From: Alphaproteobacteria bacterium
GTDB lineage: Bacteria > Pseudomonadota > Alphaproteobacteria > UBA11222
Reading direction: 5' to 3'
DNA: 6,011 bases
NCBI GenBank assembly: GCA_003454415.1
Contig: DMKG01000017.1
Coordinates: 1 to 6,011, forward strand
The notes beneath the pieces were generated by a model, which had not been told where the DNA came from, ran no database searches, and saw nothing but the letters and a program-made list of their open reading frames with translations. The position numbers were made by a program, and so were the translations under genes. Of this stretch, positions 1 to 5,478 are shown one piece after another. Each line of letters starts with the position of its first letter. Position 1 is the stretch's first letter.

Positions 1-62
1 GCCACGCACAGGGCGTCTTCGCCATCCCGGCTGCCTGCGAGTATGATGGCGGTGCATTTCAT
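1..62 (-). CDS. MobA-like nucleotidyltransferase, N-terminal 20 codons only (gene runs off the left edge)
   Basis: The sequence shows an ATG at 62-60 followed by an open frame beginning MKCTAIILAGSRDGEDALCV. A beta-strand followed by an LAGSR-type loop is the nucleotide-binding signature at the N-terminus of MobA-like NTP transferases (GT-A fold), which move an NMP or sugar-nucleotide group using CTP, GTP or UTP. The G-x-R element of that loop is present (residues 10-12). The start codon shares four bases (ATGA) with the stop of the upstream GNAT gene, which fixes the start and indicates co-transcription and probably translational reinitiation. Inference: with a ceramide-synthase-like acyltransferase and LptF/LptG-like permeases upstream, it could activate a polar headgroup precursor, as a cytidylyltransferase would. 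The substrate cannot be read from 20 residues. Confidence is good for the gene and its fold, low for any role. Confidence 0.72.
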   Translation of the reverse strand, partial: MKCTAIILAGSRDGEDALCV

Positions 63-1192
63 GTCAGCGCCTTGCCATAGACGCGGTAGGTTTTATAGGC
101 GCGCGCGCCAAGCCGTTCCAGCAGGCGCCGCATGGGAAAGTTGTCTTCCAGGATCCAGGAGAGTTCGATATGGCGGAAATCCATCCCGGCCGCCGCCCGC
201 CAGGCGGCGCCAATCAGATACAGTGGCAGCGCCGCCGCAGCGAGCGGGCTCGCAAGGCCTGTGCGGACGCCCATCAGAGGCACGCGCGCCGATTTCAGTC
301 CGCGCACCCTGAGCCGCCATAACAGTTTCGCCCAGCCAAATGGTAACAGGTTTCCGCCCAGATCCCGTATCGCCTCATTGAGATTGGGCAGCACCACGAT
401 AAACCCCGCCGCCTGGCCATCCAGTTCCGCAAAATATACGAGGCGCGGGTCCAGCAGCAGCCGTAAATGCCTGCCAAGCGCGCTGGTTTCGGCAGGCGTC
501 ATGGGCACAAAGCCCCAGTTATGGCGCCAGGCGTCATTGAAAATATCCACAAGCGTGCGGATTTCCTGGTCATAATCAGCCAGATTCAATCTGCGCAGCC
601 TGATATTTGCCGCGGGCGGCCGCCGCAGCATCGCCTGGACGGATGCCGGCAGCGGCGCCCTCAGATCCATCAGATAGGCATACAAATCCTTTTCCCCGGC
701 ATAGCCATGGCGTTCAAGCCGCGCGCCGGTATAGGCGCGGTCATGGCTCATCATCAGCATGGGCGGGGTGTCGAACCCTTCGACCAGCAATCCTGTCTGC
801 TCATTCACCGACATGCTGAACGGACCCCGCGCGCGGGTCATTCCCCGGCGGCGCAGGAACCGTTCCGCCGCCTGCAGCAGACCGGCAAAGACCTCCTCGT
901 CATCGGTTGCGCACAGACAGCCGAAATATCCCACATCCGCCATTCCGGATGCCGCCGCCACCGGGTCGATCTGCGCGCTGATGCGTCCGGCGTCCACGCC
1001 GCCGGATTCCGCGACGAACAGACATGCATCCGCGCGGCGCATGAATTCATTATGTCTGGGAGAAAACGCCTGCGCCTGTTCCAGACGCAGCGGCGCGATC
1101 CAGTGTTCATCCCCTTCATGAACCGTGTACGGAATTTCTATGAAACGGCGCAATTCCGCTTGACTGCGCACCGGTATGATCTTTACGCCCAT
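59..1192 (-). CDS. GNAT-superfamily N-acyltransferase, bacterial ceramide synthase (bCerS)-like
   Basis: The product is a 377-residue soluble protein, about twice the length of a simple GNAT domain. Near residues 83-97 is a G-Y-F-G-C-L-type strand. Residues 121-150 carry GPFS, NEQTGLLVEGFD and PPMLMMSH, the central block typical of this long GNAT family, followed by a DRAY..RLERHGYAGEKDLYAY segment. The second half has FNDAWRHNWGFVPMTPAE (218-235), a FIVVLPNLNEAI strand (264-275), and a C-terminal ELSWILEDNFPMRRLLERLG then KTYRVYGKAL block. This family includes E. coli YghO and the Caulobacter ceramide synthase bCerS, which N-acylates a sphingoid base precursor using acyl-CoA or acyl-ACP. The start ATG lies 3 nt after the LptG-like stop, and the 3' end overlaps the nucleotidyltransferase start by 4 nt. 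Family assignment is firm. The ceramide synthase role is inferred from similarity and from permease neighbours, and other N-acylations remain possible. Confidence 0.85.
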   Translation of the reverse strand: MGVKIIPVRSQAELRRFIEIPYTVHEGDEHWIAPLRLEQAQAFSPRHNEFMRRADACLFVAESGGVDAGRISAQIDPVAAASGMADVGYFGCLCATDDEEVFAGLLQAAERFLRRRGMTRARGPFSMSVNEQTGLLVEGFDTPPMLMMSHDRAYTGARLERHGYAGEKDLYAYLMDLRAPLPASVQAMLRRPPAANIRLRRLNLADYDQEIRTLVDIFNDAWRHNWGFVPMTPAETSALGRHLRLLLDPRLVYFAELDGQAAGFIVVLPNLNEAIRDLGGNLLPFGWAKLLWRLRVRGLKSARVPLMGVRTGLASPLAAAALPLYLIGAAWRAAAGMDFRHIELSWILEDNFPMRRLLERLGARAYKTYRVYGKALT

Positions 1193-1195
1193 ATG

Positions 1196-2266
1196 TCAGC
1201 CTTCGAGATAGGCAATAATGCTGACGCCCGCAATCAGGAAGATCGCCAGGGGACCGAATATGGCTAGCGCCGCTGGCAGGATTCCGGCTTCCCCAAATGC
1301 GCGGCAAATGCCGCCGATCAGCAGATAGCCAAAGCCTGTCCCAAGCGCCATGCCCACATATCGCCCCTGGCTGGGGTAACGCGACGTGCCGAGGGCGAGC
1401 GGCGCCGCGGCTAGCAGCATGACAAGCGGCGCAAAGGGCGCCGCCATCGCGTCAAAAAGATTTGTCATCAGAAAAGCGGGACTGTTGCGCCCGGCCCACA
1501 CCATCGCGTCGGCCAGGCCTGGCGGGCTGAGCCGCGCCCTTGCTCCTGGAATCATGGCGGCCCGGATGTCTGTTGGCGACGGCCCGTCCGTCAGAGCGAA
1601 GCTGTCGGCATGCGCAGGGTGCGTTCCCGGGGCCAAGAGCGCAAGGGATCTTGCCCCATCAAAAACCCAGACGCCTTCCTGATAACGCCCATGTTCGGCT
1701 GTTGTGTGACGCAGCAAATGGCCCATGGCGTCCCGTTCAAAAATCGTCGCGTCTTGCAGAAGACGTCCTTCCTCGTCCGCACTGGCGAAACTGATGATCA
1801 CTTTTGTGGAGCCGATCCAGTAGTCTTGCCTGGGTTCCGCATCCGCCCCGCTGGCGGTTTCCGGGGGGTTCACCCATTCATAGGCCCGTATTTCACTATG
1901 AGGGGCGATTACGAAACGCAAGGTAAAATACAGCAGGCCGATCAGCAGTGCCGCAGGGGCCAGGCGGCTGACAATCCAGTATAAAGTGACGCCGGAACTG
2001 CGGATCACCGTGGTCTCGTTGTGGCGTGCAAGCCCTGCAAAAGTGATCATGGCGCCGGTCAGACATGCGATGGGAATGACGCTGGCGCCAATGGCCGGCG
2101 CCAGCAGCAGGGCGTAACGGACGAGATCGCTGGCGTTTCCATAACGGGCGATCACCGCATTGCCATTTTCCAGCAACTCCAGAAGTTCGGCCAGGGCGCC
2201 AAGCGCCAGCGCCGCCGCCGCCACGCTGAACAGATAAACCCGCGATAAATAGAGCGTGAAAGTCAT
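1196..2266 (-). CDS. lptG: LptG/YjgQ-family lipid-export permease
   Basis: This 356-residue inner-membrane protein has the YjgP/YjgQ architecture: three N-terminal membrane segments (about 8-30, 50-77 and 98-120), a periplasmic beta-jellyroll-type domain (about 125-265), and three C-terminal segments (about 272-292, 303-323 and 331-353). The cytoplasmic stretch GLARHNETTVIRSSG (78-92), after membrane segment 2, is the conserved coupling-helix element that contacts the ATPase LptB. In the classical system LptB2FG extracts LPS from the inner membrane and passes it to LptC and LptA. The ATG overlaps the LptF-like stop (ATGA), and the stop is 3 nt before the GNAT start. The expected downstream partner of an alphaproteobacterial lptG, lptD, is not here. 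The pair may therefore be a paralogue handling another lipid, possibly ceramide-derived. Family call is strong; the substrate is open, so the symbol denotes the family rather than proven LPS export. Confidence 0.87.
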   Translation of the reverse strand: MTFTLYLSRVYLFSVAAAALALGALAELLELLENGNAVIARYGNASDLVRYALLLAPAIGASVIPIACLTGAMITFAGLARHNETTVIRSSGVTLYWIVSRLAPAALLIGLLYFTLRFVIAPHSEIRAYEWVNPPETASGADAEPRQDYWIGSTKVIISFASADEEGRLLQDATIFERDAMGHLLRHTTAEHGRYQEGVWVFDGARSLALLAPGTHPAHADSFALTDGPSPTDIRAAMIPGARARLSPPGLADAMVWAGRNSPAFLMTNLFDAMAAPFAPLVMLLAAAPLALGTSRYPSQGRYVGMALGTGFGYLLIGGICRAFGEAGILPAALAIFGPLAIFLIAGVSIIAYLEG

Positions 2267-3486
2267 GTTTCGCGCCGCGTCAGAGGCTGCAACGCGCCGC
2301 TCACCCGTGAGAAGAGGCTCTCAAGCCAGTCAAACACCGCGTTGAAGGGATTGCCGCCGGGGGTGGCGTTGCTGCGGTAAAACGTCCACAGGCATAGTGA
2401 AGAAAAGACAGCGAAAGGTAGCCAGATCGCCAGGAATGGAGATGCTATTTCGCGTCCGATCAGGCTGCCGCCCAACTGAATTACATGATGATAGAGAACA
2501 AGAATCAATCCGCCGGTCACGATGCCCAGGCTGCGGCTGGCGCGTTTCGCCGCAATTCCCATCGCCATCGCCAGCATGGGAAGCCAGGGCAGTGACGCCG
2601 CCCGAACCAGCCGGGCATGAAACTCCGCGCTAAGTTCAGCGCGCGCAAGGCTCTTTGGGGTTTCTTCCATCAAACGCCAGAGTTCGGGCAGCGTAAGTTC
2701 CCGCGCGTCCTTTCCGCGCGGCCGGAAAGGCCCCTCGTCCAGAGGAAAATCCCGCCCAAGAATGACATTGGAAAAAGATACGGTCATTTCTTCGCCGCCG
2801 TTCTTGAAAGTGGTGCGCGCCCCTTCTTTCAGGTTCAGTTGCAGCCGCGTGAAGTCGTTATTGGCCTGCAGTTCGCCCCGGGCGGCGGTGATCACCACCT
2901 CCCTATCCCCGTCATACTCACGGATGAAGACGCCATTCAGCCGCATGCCGGTAGCGTCTACGTTATTGGCGTAGATGATAAGATCCTCTCCGATCTTCGC
3001 GAACACCCGCTCATTCAGCGTGGCGCTCCATACCGTGCTCGTGACCCGGTGCATGATTTCACGGTAGAGATAACGGCTATAGGGCTGGAGGAAGCCGAAC
3101 AGCGCGATGCTGATCAGCGCGAAAATCACGCCTATCACCACCAGCGGGCGCACCAGGCGGAAAAGAGACAGACCCGTCCCGCTGATGCTGACCAGTTCGT
3201 TGTTGGCGTCGAAGCGCGCGATGACGATGAACAGGCTGATGAAGAAGGTGGCGGGCAGCGCCAGTCCAAGATAATGCGGCAGAAGATTGACGGTAAGACG
3301 GAACACCAGCTCCAGCGGCCCGCCCTGATCGGTAAGCTGCTCCATGAGCCGCAGCGTGCGTTCCAGCAATAGCGCCGCAAGGGTCGCCAGAAGGGAAAAC
3401 AGCAGGGGCTTCACGGTTTCGCGCAGCAGATAGGAGGAGATCCTTCCCGCCCCCCCGGCGTTTCCCGGAAAGACCTTCTCCGTCAC
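2263..3486 (-). CDS. lptF: LptF/YjgP-family lipid-export permease
   Basis: The 407-residue product opens with RISSYLLRETVKPLLFSLL (15-33), the usual LptF N-terminus. Membrane segments lie at about 25-45, 63-90 and 112-134. A periplasmic domain spans about 138-270, with alternating strands such as VFAKIGEDLIIYANNV and NGVFIREYDG. Further membrane segments lie at about 294-313, 318-338 and 347-369. The cytoplasmic coupling element RFDANNELVSISGTGLS (91-107) matches the family. A 38-residue tail follows the last membrane segment. The chosen GTG start overlaps the HIT stop (GTGA) and precedes the first membrane segment by a normal distance; no strong Shine-Dalgarno sequence is seen, which fits translational coupling. 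LptF pairs with LptG and an LptB ATPase, and no ATPase is encoded in this operon within the window, so an LptB from elsewhere would be needed. The transported lipid is uncertain because the neighbours are not those of the LPS locus. Confidence 0.9.
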   Translation of the reverse strand: MTEKVFPGNAGGAGRISSYLLRETVKPLLFSLLATLAALLLERTLRLMEQLTDQGGPLELVFRLTVNLLPHYLGLALPATFFISLFIVIARFDANNELVSISGTGLSLFRLVRPLVVIGVIFALISIALFGFLQPYSRYLYREIMHRVTSTVWSATLNERVFAKIGEDLIIYANNVDATGMRLNGVFIREYDGDREVVITAARGELQANNDFTRLQLNLKEGARTTFKNGGEEMTVSFSNVILGRDFPLDEGPFRPRGKDARELTLPELWRLMEETPKSLARAELSAEFHARLVRAASLPWLPMLAMAMGIAAKRASRSLGIVTGGLILVLYHHVIQLGGSLIGREIASPFLAIWLPFAVFSSLCLWTFYRSNATPGGNPFNAVFDWLESLFSRVSGALQPLTRRET

Positions 3487-3935
3487 GCGCCGCCCCAGCG
3501 GGCGCGCAAATCCGCCGCCAGCATCTCCTGCGCATCCACCGGAAGGGAGACACCGCTATCGAGGCGCGGCGGTCCCGGCCAGCCCGCATCCGTCAGGGCC
3601 CGCCCGCGATATTCCCGCTTGCCCTCATATCTTGGGAAGACATGAAAATGCACATCCGGATCGACCATCATCAGCATCAGATAATTGATTTTCTGGTAGC
3701 AGACCAAATCCTGCAGCAGGCGTTCCGTATTCTTCAGAACAGGATGCAGACCTTCAAGCGCCCGTGGGCTGACATCGCTGAAAGCGGTGACCGGCTCACG
3801 GCAGAGCAGCACCAGAGATCCCAAAGTCACCTGTTGCGGGCGCAGCAGAACCAGCCAGTCCTTCGTCTCCGCGATAAGGGTTTGCGGATAGCCGAATTTT
3901 CTGGCGGTAGGGGAAACGGGCGTCGCATCTGACAT
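3483..3935 (-). CDS. HIT-family nucleotide-binding protein (hydrolase or transferase)
   Basis: This 150-residue protein has a histidine-triad fold. Early strands are WLVLLRPQQVTLGSLVLLCR (27-46), followed by a helical stretch with EGLHPVLKNTERLL, the strand QKINYLMLMM (81-90), and the active-site segment DPDVHFHVFPRYEG (92-105). The canonical triad is H-x-H-x-H. Here the first position is Asp94, while His96 (the expected nucleophile) and His98 are kept, so catalysis is plausible. HIT proteins cleave or transfer nucleotidyl groups in compounds such as ApnA or nucleoside phosphoramidates. It is the first gene of the operon, starting 40 nt from the divergent DUF2141 GTG, and its stop overlaps the LptF-like start by 4 nt. 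A role in turning over a nucleotide-linked intermediate made by the last gene of the operon is conceivable but only inferred. Confidence 0.85.
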   Translation of the reverse strand: MSDATPVSPTARKFGYPQTLIAETKDWLVLLRPQQVTLGSLVLLCREPVTAFSDVSPRALEGLHPVLKNTERLLQDLVCYQKINYLMLMMVDPDVHFHVFPRYEGKREYRGRALTDAGWPGPPRLDSGVSLPVDAQEMLAADLRARWGGA

Positions 3936-3957
3936 TTCGGAAGATCCGGTCTATACT
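3929..3957 (+). promoter_or_regulatory. Sigma70-type promoter for the DUF2141 gene
   Basis: CTGACA at 3929-3934 (five of six bases of the -35 consensus) and TATACT at 3952-3957 (five of six of the -10 consensus) are separated by exactly 17 bp. Transcription would start near 3964, giving a leader of about 12 nt to the GTG at 3976 or about 48 nt to the ATG at 4012. The -35 box overlaps the HIT gene start codon on the other strand. Confidence 0.62.
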
Positions 3958-3975
3958 GTGAAAAGCTGAGTATAG
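3951..3975. promoter_or_regulatory. Perfect 7-bp inverted repeat spanning opposed -10 boxes (possible operator)
   Basis: CTATACT at 3951-3957 and AGTATAG at 3969-3975 are perfect inverted copies separated by 11 bp; centre to centre they are 18 bp apart. Each arm contains a TATACT hexamer, one reading right and one reading left. The left-reading copy (3974-3969) could be the -10 of the HIT-led operon, with a start near 3962 and a leader of about 27 nt, but I see only a poor -35 for it. The dyad may be a repressor or activator site controlling both directions, or simply two promoters that share bases. Confidence 0.45.
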
Positions 3976-4491
3976 GTGAGCACGCATGTTTCATCCACCC
4001 GGGCGTTTGCCATGCTGAAGATAAAATACCTGCTGGCCATTATGGGCGTCCTCGCCTCTTTTTCTTTCCCGCAGGCGAGGGCCGGCGAAGCCGCCGGAGC
4101 AGAGGCGTGCGCAGCCAGCGCCGAAACCCGTCTCCGTATTACCGTTACGGGAGTCCGCAGCGCGAAGGGTACGCTCACCCTGATGCTCTATGGCGACAGA
4201 GACGAGGATTTTCTGAAAAAAGGCGCCCGCCTCGACCGCATTCGCGTGCCGGCGGCCAGGGGCCAGGTTCAGGCCTGCATGCCGGTTCCAAAACCAGGAA
4301 GTTACGCCATCTCCCTGTATCATGATGAGGACGGCAATAAAAAACTGACGAAGAACTGGGTGGGCCTGCCGACGGAAGGTTATGGATTTTCCAGGGACGC
4401 GCCGGTGACGTATCGCCTGCCGCAACTGGATGAGGCGGTGATCACGGCGCTTCCCGGAGACAATTTCCTCACCATCACCATGCGGTATTGA
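3976..4491 (+). CDS. Secreted DUF2141 family protein
   Basis: The C-terminal 120 residues match the DUF2141 pattern: TRLRITVTGVRSAKGTLTLMLYGD (51-74), then KPGSYAISLYHDEDGNKKLTKNW (106-128), GLPTEGYGFSRD (130-141), and a final strand ending in TITMRY. The molecular function of this family is unknown. The N-terminus carries a Sec signal peptide, with a lysine-containing start (MLKIKYLL, residues 13-20), a hydrophobic core, and a QARA cleavage site after about residue 36, so the mature protein should be periplasmic. Two cysteines (45 and 101) could form a disulfide. The start is not settled: GTG at 3976 has GAG five bases upstream, whereas ATG at 4012 lacks a ribosome site but gives a textbook signal peptide. 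The gene is divergent from the HIT-led operon and overlaps the phosphoesterase gene tail to tail by 17 nt. Any link to the lipid operon is contextual only. Confidence 0.85.
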   Translation: MSTHVSSTRAFAMLKIKYLLAIMGVLASFSFPQARAGEAAGAEACAASAETRLRITVTGVRSAKGTLTLMLYGDRDEDFLKKGARLDRIRVPAARGQVQACMPVPKPGSYAISLYHDEDGNKKLTKNWVGLPTEGYGFSRDAPVTYRLPQLDEAVITALPGDNFLTITMRY

Positions 4492-5401
4492 CCGTTTCAC
4501 TCCTGAGATAAAATTTTCCCTCCGTCCGGAATTGTCCGAGGCCATCTAGACCGCGCACGGTTACCCCTATGCGCCAGCCGCCCCCTGCGGCGCGTTCCGC
4601 TTCCAGCAGATGCCAGCGGGCGTTCTCTCCATTCGGGTCCAGCGCGGAGGCGGATGACGGCGCCAGCACGGGCGCCGGCCCACGCGGTCCGGAAAGATAG
4701 TCCAGTACCGAACGGTGGGTGTGGCCATGCAGAATCAGTTCCGCGCCATGCCGGGCGATCACCCGCCGCAACGCTTCCCGGTCCTGCAATCCATGACGCC
4801 GGGAATCGCCCGCCGCCCCTGGGGGATGATGCAGCATCACGACCCGCATCATTCCATCCCTGCCCAGACTTTCCAGCAGGCGGCCAAGTTTCGTCAACTG
4901 TTCCGCGCCAATGCCGCCTGCGGCTGAAAATAATGGCGTCGGCACGGCGGTGCTGAGGCCGATAAAAGCAATCCCTTCCCGGATGCGGCAGTAGGGAAAT
5001 TCAGTCTTCCCGTTTCCCGCATCTCCCTGCATATAGGCCGCCCATGGCCAAATCCCCGTCTCCACTGCGGATTTCACATAGGCGTCATGATTACCCGGCG
5101 TGACGCTGACGTTTTCGGGATCGCCCAGCGTGGCCAGCCATTGTGTCGCGCGGGCGAATTCCTGCGGCAGGGAGATGTTCACCAGGTCCCCGGTCAGCAC
5201 GATATGCCCGGGCCGGTGCGCGTGAATGTCGGCTGCGGTTCTGGCGAGAACTTCCGGAAGATGCAGATGCCTGCGCCTGAATCCCCAGGACAGGGCGCCG
5301 CTCAGCCGCTTGTTCATAAGGCGGGCGACCGGCCGCAGATCGCCCCGGGTCAGCGGCAGATGCGGGTCGGTCAGATGCGCAAACCGGTAGGCCATGGTCA
5401 T
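4475..5401 (-). CDS. Calcineurin-like metallophosphoesterase (CpdA/Icc-type)
   Basis: The 308-residue cytoplasmic-type protein (no signal peptide or membrane segment) shows the full metallophosphoesterase motif series in order: TDPH (Asp12, His14), LTGDLVN (Gly71-Asp72), GNHDAY (Gly103-Asp106), MLHHPP (His191-192) and LHGHTH (Gly226-His229). These residues bind a two-metal centre that hydrolyses phosphate mono- or diesters. The layout and length resemble the CpdA/Icc class of 3',5'-cyclic nucleotide phosphodiesterases, but related enzymes act on UDP-diacylglucosamine or other phosphoesters, so the substrate is not established. Two ATG codons (5401 and 5395) lie close together and neither has a strong Shine-Dalgarno sequence; a TAG stop in frame at 5419-5417 rules out a longer form. 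The gene is divergent from the ABC transporter gene and converges with the DUF2141 gene. Confidence 0.88.
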   Translation of the reverse strand: MTMAYRFAHLTDPHLPLTRGDLRPVARLMNKRLSGALSWGFRRRHLHLPEVLARTAADIHAHRPGHIVLTGDLVNISLPQEFARATQWLATLGDPENVSVTPGNHDAYVKSAVETGIWPWAAYMQGDAGNGKTEFPYCRIREGIAFIGLSTAVPTPLFSAAGGIGAEQLTKLGRLLESLGRDGMMRVVMLHHPPGAAGDSRRHGLQDREALRRVIARHGAELILHGHTHRSVLDYLSGPRGPAPVLAPSSASALDPNGENARWHLLEAERAAGGGWRIGVTVRGLDGLGQFRTEGKFYLRSETVNTAW

Positions 5402-5478
5402 TTTGCGCTGATTCGACTATCAGACATAATGGAGGACATAATCTCTATATAACAGATCATCCTGATTCAGGTGATTCC
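5402..5478. promoter_or_regulatory. AT-rich divergent promoter region with several short repeats
   Basis: This 77-bp gap separates the phosphoesterase start from the ABC transporter start and should hold promoters for both. On the plus strand TATAAC at 5448-5453 is a reasonable -10, and on the minus strand TATAGA at 5449-5444 is another; neither has a convincing -35 at 16-18 bp. The region also has an inverted repeat CTGAT/ATCAG (5408-5412 and 5419-5423), a direct repeat of GACATAAT (5423-5430 and 5435-5442), and the palindrome CCTGA-T-TCAGG (5461-5471). These suggest regulator binding, but each is short enough to occur by chance. Confidence 0.4.
5469..5474 (+). promoter_or_regulatory. Ribosome binding site supporting a TTG start
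   Basis: AGGTGA at 5469-5474 lies four bases before the TTG at 5479. No in-frame ATG or GTG exists in the gap upstream of it. The site overlaps the right arm of the CCTGA-T-TCAGG palindrome. Confidence 0.5.

Noticed and set aside
467..1267. Plus-strand open frame of 266 codons opposite the GNAT gene
   Set aside because: Its translation is rich in Arg, Gln, His and Pro with no family resemblance, and the opposite strand has a clear GNAT-family protein. It is an antisense shadow of a GC-rich gene.
2617..3372. Plus-strand open frame of 251 codons opposite the LptF-like gene
   Set aside because: The composition is low-complexity and charged, with no recognisable domain, and it lies wholly within a well-supported permease gene.
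1196..3486. Treating the permease pair as the standard LPS-exporter locus
   Set aside because: The proteins fit the family, but lptD, surA and pdxA do not follow and the operon partners are different, so the standard locus assignment is not supported by this window. It is not excluded either.
3991..4545. Minus-strand open frame of 184 codons covering the DUF2141 gene
   Set aside because: The plus strand shows a signal peptide and the DUF2141 motif series. The minus frame has no recognisable features and overlaps the phosphoesterase 3' end.
4492..4560. Possible terminator after the DUF2141 gene, around the AAAATTTT stretch and TCCG repeats
   Set aside because: No stable GC-rich stem followed by a T run could be built, and the region is coding on the other strand.
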